64,000 nt of DNA from VRUE01 sp963805455 (lineage in GTDB: Bacteria > Actinomycetota > Thermoleophilia > Solirubrobacterales > 70-9): assembly GCA_963805455.1 (NCBI GenBank), contig CAWDUJ010000011.1, positions 3,998-67,997 on the forward strand. Direction: 5' to 3'. The notes below the pieces were generated by a model, which was not told the DNA's origin, made no database searches, and saw only the letters and a program-made list of their open reading frames with translations. The translations under genes and the position numbers were made by a program. Positions within the stretch are counted from its first letter, which is position 1, and every line of letters starts with the position of its first letter. Positions 60,860 through 64,000 of this stretch are shown here, one piece after another.

Positions 60860-63800
60860 TCAGATTGCGCTCTGGGTGCGGCTTTGACGGGGTAGGAGGC
60901 GGGCGAGCCAGGAGGGTGTGTGCCAGACCCGATCGCCGAACAGGAGCATCAGGGCCGGCAGCAGAACGATCCTCACCACGGTCGCGTCGAGCAGCACTGC
61001 GACGGTCAGACCGACGCCCATCTGGCTGACGGTCGCAACCGGCGCCGCCGCGAAGGAGATGAAGACCGCGGCCATGATCGCCGCCGCGCCGGTGATCACC
61101 GAGGCGGTTTTCTGCAGGCCGTATTCGATCGCCGCCCGGTTGTCGCCGTCGCGCTCGTAGCGCTCCCGCATCCTCGCGAGGAGAAAGACCGCGTAGTCGA
61201 TCGAGAGCCCGAAGGTGACGCCGAAGATCGCCGCCGCGCCGACGGTGTCGACGTATGGGTGGCCTCCGAGCGGATAGCCGTCGGGGATCTTGCAGACCAG
61301 GGCCATCACACCGATCGCGGCGGCGACCGAGCCGAGGTTGAGGACGACGGCGATCGCGGCCAGCAACGGTGCCCGAAGGATCAACAGAAGCATCAGGAAG
61401 CAGGCGATGACGACGGCGCCGACCACCAGCGGGATTCGGGCTCTTGTCACCTCGCCGTAATCGTTGATCACCGCGGCGCCGCCGGTCAACCCGGTCACCA
61501 ACCCTCCCTCGCGGCCGATCCGCTCGGCGTCGGCGCCGAGCCGATCTCCGACCGCGCGCGACTCATCGGTGTTCAGGCCGTAGTCGGAGATGACCAGCAT
61601 CCGCGCCGCCTGGCCGCCGCCGTTGACGCTGACCGCCTCGCCGGCGAGCTCCTGGCGCCGCGACGACGCGCCTTCGAGCGCCGAGAGCACGAAGTAGCCC
61701 GAGTTGAACAGGCCGGGGCTGCTGCGGTGGAGGCGGCGGGAGCCCTCGACGAGCGGATTGGCCACGGCCGAGACCCGGATGCTCGAGCGGCGCAGCCCGA
61801 CTTCGAGCGGGCGCGATCGCTGGAACCCTTCCGCCAGCCCGGCCTGCAGCGCCCCGGCACCGCCCTGCAACGCGGTCAGCCCGTCGGCGAGACGCTCCGC
61901 CCCTGAGCCGAGGCGGGAGAGGCCGCCGGTCAGCCCTTCCGAGGCTCCTTCGAGGCTTCCGACCCCATCTTCCAGCTTCGCCCCGCCTTCGACCAGGTGG
62001 TTGAGCGCACTGTTGACCCGGTCGGCGATCCCACGCAGCCGCCTGACTTCGTCGCGGGCCGAGGCGATCACCCGGGCCAGCGTCCGCGAGCGCCGTGCCT
62101 GCGGCACGAGCGCAGGATCCTCGCCCGCGGCTTCGGCGAGCTGGGTCGCCAATTCGCGGGAGCGGCGAAGGGCGTTGTTCTGGAGCTTCGGCTGCAGGGT
62201 GCGGAGGCCGAGCTCGAGGGCGAGACTGCCGACCGCTGTCTTCCGCTGGCCGTCGGCGAGCTTCTTCGACCCTTCGCCGAGCCGTGCGATCGCGCCGCTC
62301 GCCTGCTCGCCGCCAGCCGCGGCCTTTTCGAGGCCGCCGGCGAGAAGCCCTGCCCCCTGGCTCGCCCGTTCGGCCCCGAGGGTGAGCAGGGCGCTGCCCG
62401 CGGCGCCCTTGGCGAGGCCGCCGCGCAGCTCGGTGACGGCGTCTGCCGCGCGCCGCAGCCCCGGCCCGAGCCGGGCGAGGTCGCCGGTCCCGCCCGGGCC
62501 CGTGCTGGTGAAGGTCTCCCCCAGTTCGCGCAGCGGCTTGGTGCCCTGGGCGATCGACGCCGGCCCGACCACCGCCCGGATCCCGGGTTGGGAGGCGATC
62601 CGGTGCTGCCACCTGCTGAGCAGGGCGAGCCTCTCTGGGGTGGTGATCGGGCCTTCCGGCGCGGCCGCGAGCAGGACGAACGGCGCTTCCCACCCGGGCC
62701 CGACCGCGGCGTCGATCGCTTCCGCGTTCTTGCGCGCCTGGTTCGAGCTGGGCAGCTCGTCGATTCCGGGCGCCGCCGTGACCAGGCCGATCGCCGGGGC
62801 GGCGAGCAGAAGCAGCGGCACCGCGATCAGCACCGCGGCGAGGCCGGGGCGGCGGAGCGCCCCCGCCGCCATCGCCGCGACCCGGGAATGGGACCCGCGT
62901 GAGCCCCCGATCGCGACGGCGTTGACGCGGTCGCCGAGCAGGGTCAGCAGTCCGGGCAGCGCCCCGACCGCGACGACGACGCTGAGGACCGTCGCCACGC
63001 CGACGGTGACCGCCAGCGAGAGCAGCAGAGAGCCGGGTTGGACGAACGCCGACAGCGCCAGCGCCGCCAGCAGGGTCGCACCGGCGGAGACAGTCGTCCG
63101 GCCGGCGGTCGCCCGGCTGCGCTTCGCGGCCTCGTGCGGGTCGAGCCCCGCCTCGAGCTCCTCGCGGAAGCGGGAGACGATCAGAAGCGAGTAGTCCACA
63201 CCGAGTGCCAGGCCCATCATCGTGCAGACGACGAGCGAGATCGCGTCGATCGTCATCACCGAGCTGAGGAGGACGAGGACACCCCGGCCGGCGACTACGG
63301 TCAGGGCGCCGAAGGCGAGCGGTATCGCGGCGGCCACGACAGAGCGGAAAACGAGCAGGAGGACGATCAGGAGCAACGGCACGGCGAGGAGCTCGGCGCG
63401 CTCGGTCGCGTTGACCGTCTCCTCCTGCAGGGCTCGGGAGACGGTCGCGAAACCAGACTGCGTCGCCCGCAGCGGCGGGTGGACGTTCTGTTCGAGGATT
63501 TCTTCGAGTTCGGGGACCGTCTCCCGCATCGCCGTCGCCAGCGGGTGGTGGTAGTCGACGATGATGAGCGCCCTGCGGGGGCCGGGCCGCAGCGCATCGA
63601 CGGTGCCCCGATCCCAGGGCGAGATCACCGAGGCCCCGGGGCTGTGGCGCAGCGCCCGCACCAGCGAGGGCCCCTGCTCTTCGATCTGCGCCGGCGGCCC
63701 GGTCAGCAGCACCGCGAACGGGGTCGAGTCGCCGAAGTGCGCCTCGAGCAGGTCTTCGCCCCTGGCGCTGCCGGTGTCGGAGATCCGCAGCGAGAGCGGG

Positions 63801-63895
63801 TCGAGTTCGTCCTGCACGTTGATCCCGACCACGCCGAGCACGGCGCAGCCGAGGAGCACCGCGATCAGGGCCGCGACGGCGGGCCGAATTCTCAC
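60860..63895 (-). CDS. MmpL/RND-type membrane transporter with coiled periplasmic insert
   Basis: 1011 residues. The N-terminal helix is followed by an outside domain, then two RND membrane bundles: LLAVPLLLIVLLLVFRSVVA, ALGVDYSLLIVSRFREELEA (TM4-type Asp-Tyr pair) and, in the C-terminal half, VGAAAIFGVTFGLSIDYAVF (the second Asp-Tyr). This matches MmpL-like lipid/siderophore exporters. Between the bundles lies a long extracytoplasmic stretch with YhgE/Pip-like Ala/Gly/Leu repeats (GAGLLAGGLEKAAAGGEQAS, LTGGLSRLGSGAERLADGLT). GTG at 63895. The remaining ~105 bp to the window end show no gene. Confidence 0.88.
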   Translation of the reverse strand: MRIRPAVAALIAVLLGCAVLGVVGINVQDELDPLSLRISDTGSARGEDLLEAHFGDSTPFAVLLTGPPAQIEEQGPSLVRALRHSPGASVISPWDRGTVDALRPGPRRALIIVDYHHPLATAMRETVPELEEILEQNVHPPLRATQSGFATVSRALQEETVNATERAELLAVPLLLIVLLLVFRSVVAAAIPLAFGALTVVAGRGVLVLLSSVMTIDAISLVVCTMMGLALGVDYSLLIVSRFREELEAGLDPHEAAKRSRATAGRTTVSAGATLLAALALSAFVQPGSLLLSLAVTVGVATVLSVVVAVGALPGLLTLLGDRVNAVAIGGSRGSHSRVAAMAAGALRRPGLAAVLIAVPLLLLAAPAIGLVTAAPGIDELPSSNQARKNAEAIDAAVGPGWEAPFVLLAAAPEGPITTPERLALLSRWQHRIASQPGIRAVVGPASIAQGTKPLRELGETFTSTGPGGTGDLARLGPGLRRAADAVTELRGGLAKGAAGSALLTLGAERASQGAGLLAGGLEKAAAGGEQASGAIARLGEGSKKLADGQRKTAVGSLALELGLRTLQPKLQNNALRRSRELATQLAEAAGEDPALVPQARRSRTLARVIASARDEVRRLRGIADRVNSALNHLVEGGAKLEDGVGSLEGASEGLTGGLSRLGSGAERLADGLTALQGGAGALQAGLAEGFQRSRPLEVGLRRSSIRVSAVANPLVEGSRRLHRSSPGLFNSGYFVLSALEGASSRRQELAGEAVSVNGGGQAARMLVISDYGLNTDESRAVGDRLGADAERIGREGGLVTGLTGGAAVINDYGEVTRARIPLVVGAVVIACFLMLLLILRAPLLAAIAVVLNLGSVAAAIGVMALVCKIPDGYPLGGHPYVDTVGAAAIFGVTFGLSIDYAVFLLARMRERYERDGDNRAAIEYGLQKTASVITGAAAIMAAVFISFAAAPVATVSQMGVGLTVAVLLDATVVRIVLLPALMLLFGDRVWHTPSWLARLLPRQSRTQSAI

Positions 63896-64000
63896 CTAGC
63901 GAGACCCCGGGCTACGGCCAGCGGGTAGGGGGCAGCCTGTAGCTGCAAGCGAAACCGAGGTTCGTTCCGGCTGCATATCCCCGTCTATTCTGAGGCCTGT

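Overview
The window is uniformly GC-rich chromosomal DNA from an actinobacterium. Gene content and order point to Thermoleophilia (Solirubrobacterales-like). Evidence for this: the actinobacterial strings disA-carD-ispD, tilS-hpt-ftsH-folP-folB-folK and coaX-dusB/greA-lysS-clpC; many Sec-secreted beta-propeller and Ig-like proteins; collagen-like and RTX-type surface proteins. Placement below phylum level is inference. I saw no rRNA, tRNA, CRISPR array, prophage or intact insertion sequence.

Layout. 1-4.5 kb: a truncated secreted protein, a coiled-coil protein and a secreted propeller. 4.5-12.6 kb: acyl-CoA synthetase, a PHP-phosphatase/IspF fusion, DUF389 membrane protein, ispD, carD, disA, an MFS relic and an aldo/keto reductase. 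12.7-19.3 kb: delta-60/RTX surface protein, then clpC, lysS and greA. 19.4-31.9 kb: a broken glycine-rich secreted gene, dusB, coaX, a GST-like protein, folK (frameshifted), folB, folP, ftsH (frameshifted in this sequence), hpt, a secreted protein, tilS, a MerR-HTH adenylate cyclase and a P-II protein. 32-38.3 kb: nucleoside phosphorylase, a three-domain murein hydrolase and several small genes of lower GC. 38.3-49.3 kb: HAD phosphatase, Usp, LysR regulator, Amt, sirtuin, a HCDH-ECH beta-oxidation enzyme, CorA and type III glutamine synthetase. 49.4-64 kb: collagen-like protein, methyltransferase, YVTN propeller, phosphoesterase, P450, rlmN, DUF4234, YdeI-like and truncated TetR genes with a shared promoter motif, two secreted proteins and an MmpL transporter.

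How genes work together. IspD and IspF (MEP isoprenoid pathway) lie on either side of a divergent membrane-protein gene. folP/folB/folK make folate. Amt, P-II and GSIII form a dispersed nitrogen-assimilation set. The cyclase-tilS overlap ties a cAMP enzyme to the tRNA/purine-salvage/FtsH block. The HCDH-ECH gene overlaps a sirtuin gene, which suggests acyl-CoA metabolism coupled to deacylation.

Gene-expression style. At least 17 genes have a TANNNT hexamer 6-11 nt before the start codon, mostly without a Shine-Dalgarno, so leaderless transcription looks common. Eight convergent pairs overlap at their 3' ends, four of them with nested stop codons. Several genes lack an ATG/GTG/TTG start where homology places it, and ftsH and folK each carry one extra base. 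Sequencing error has to be excluded for these.
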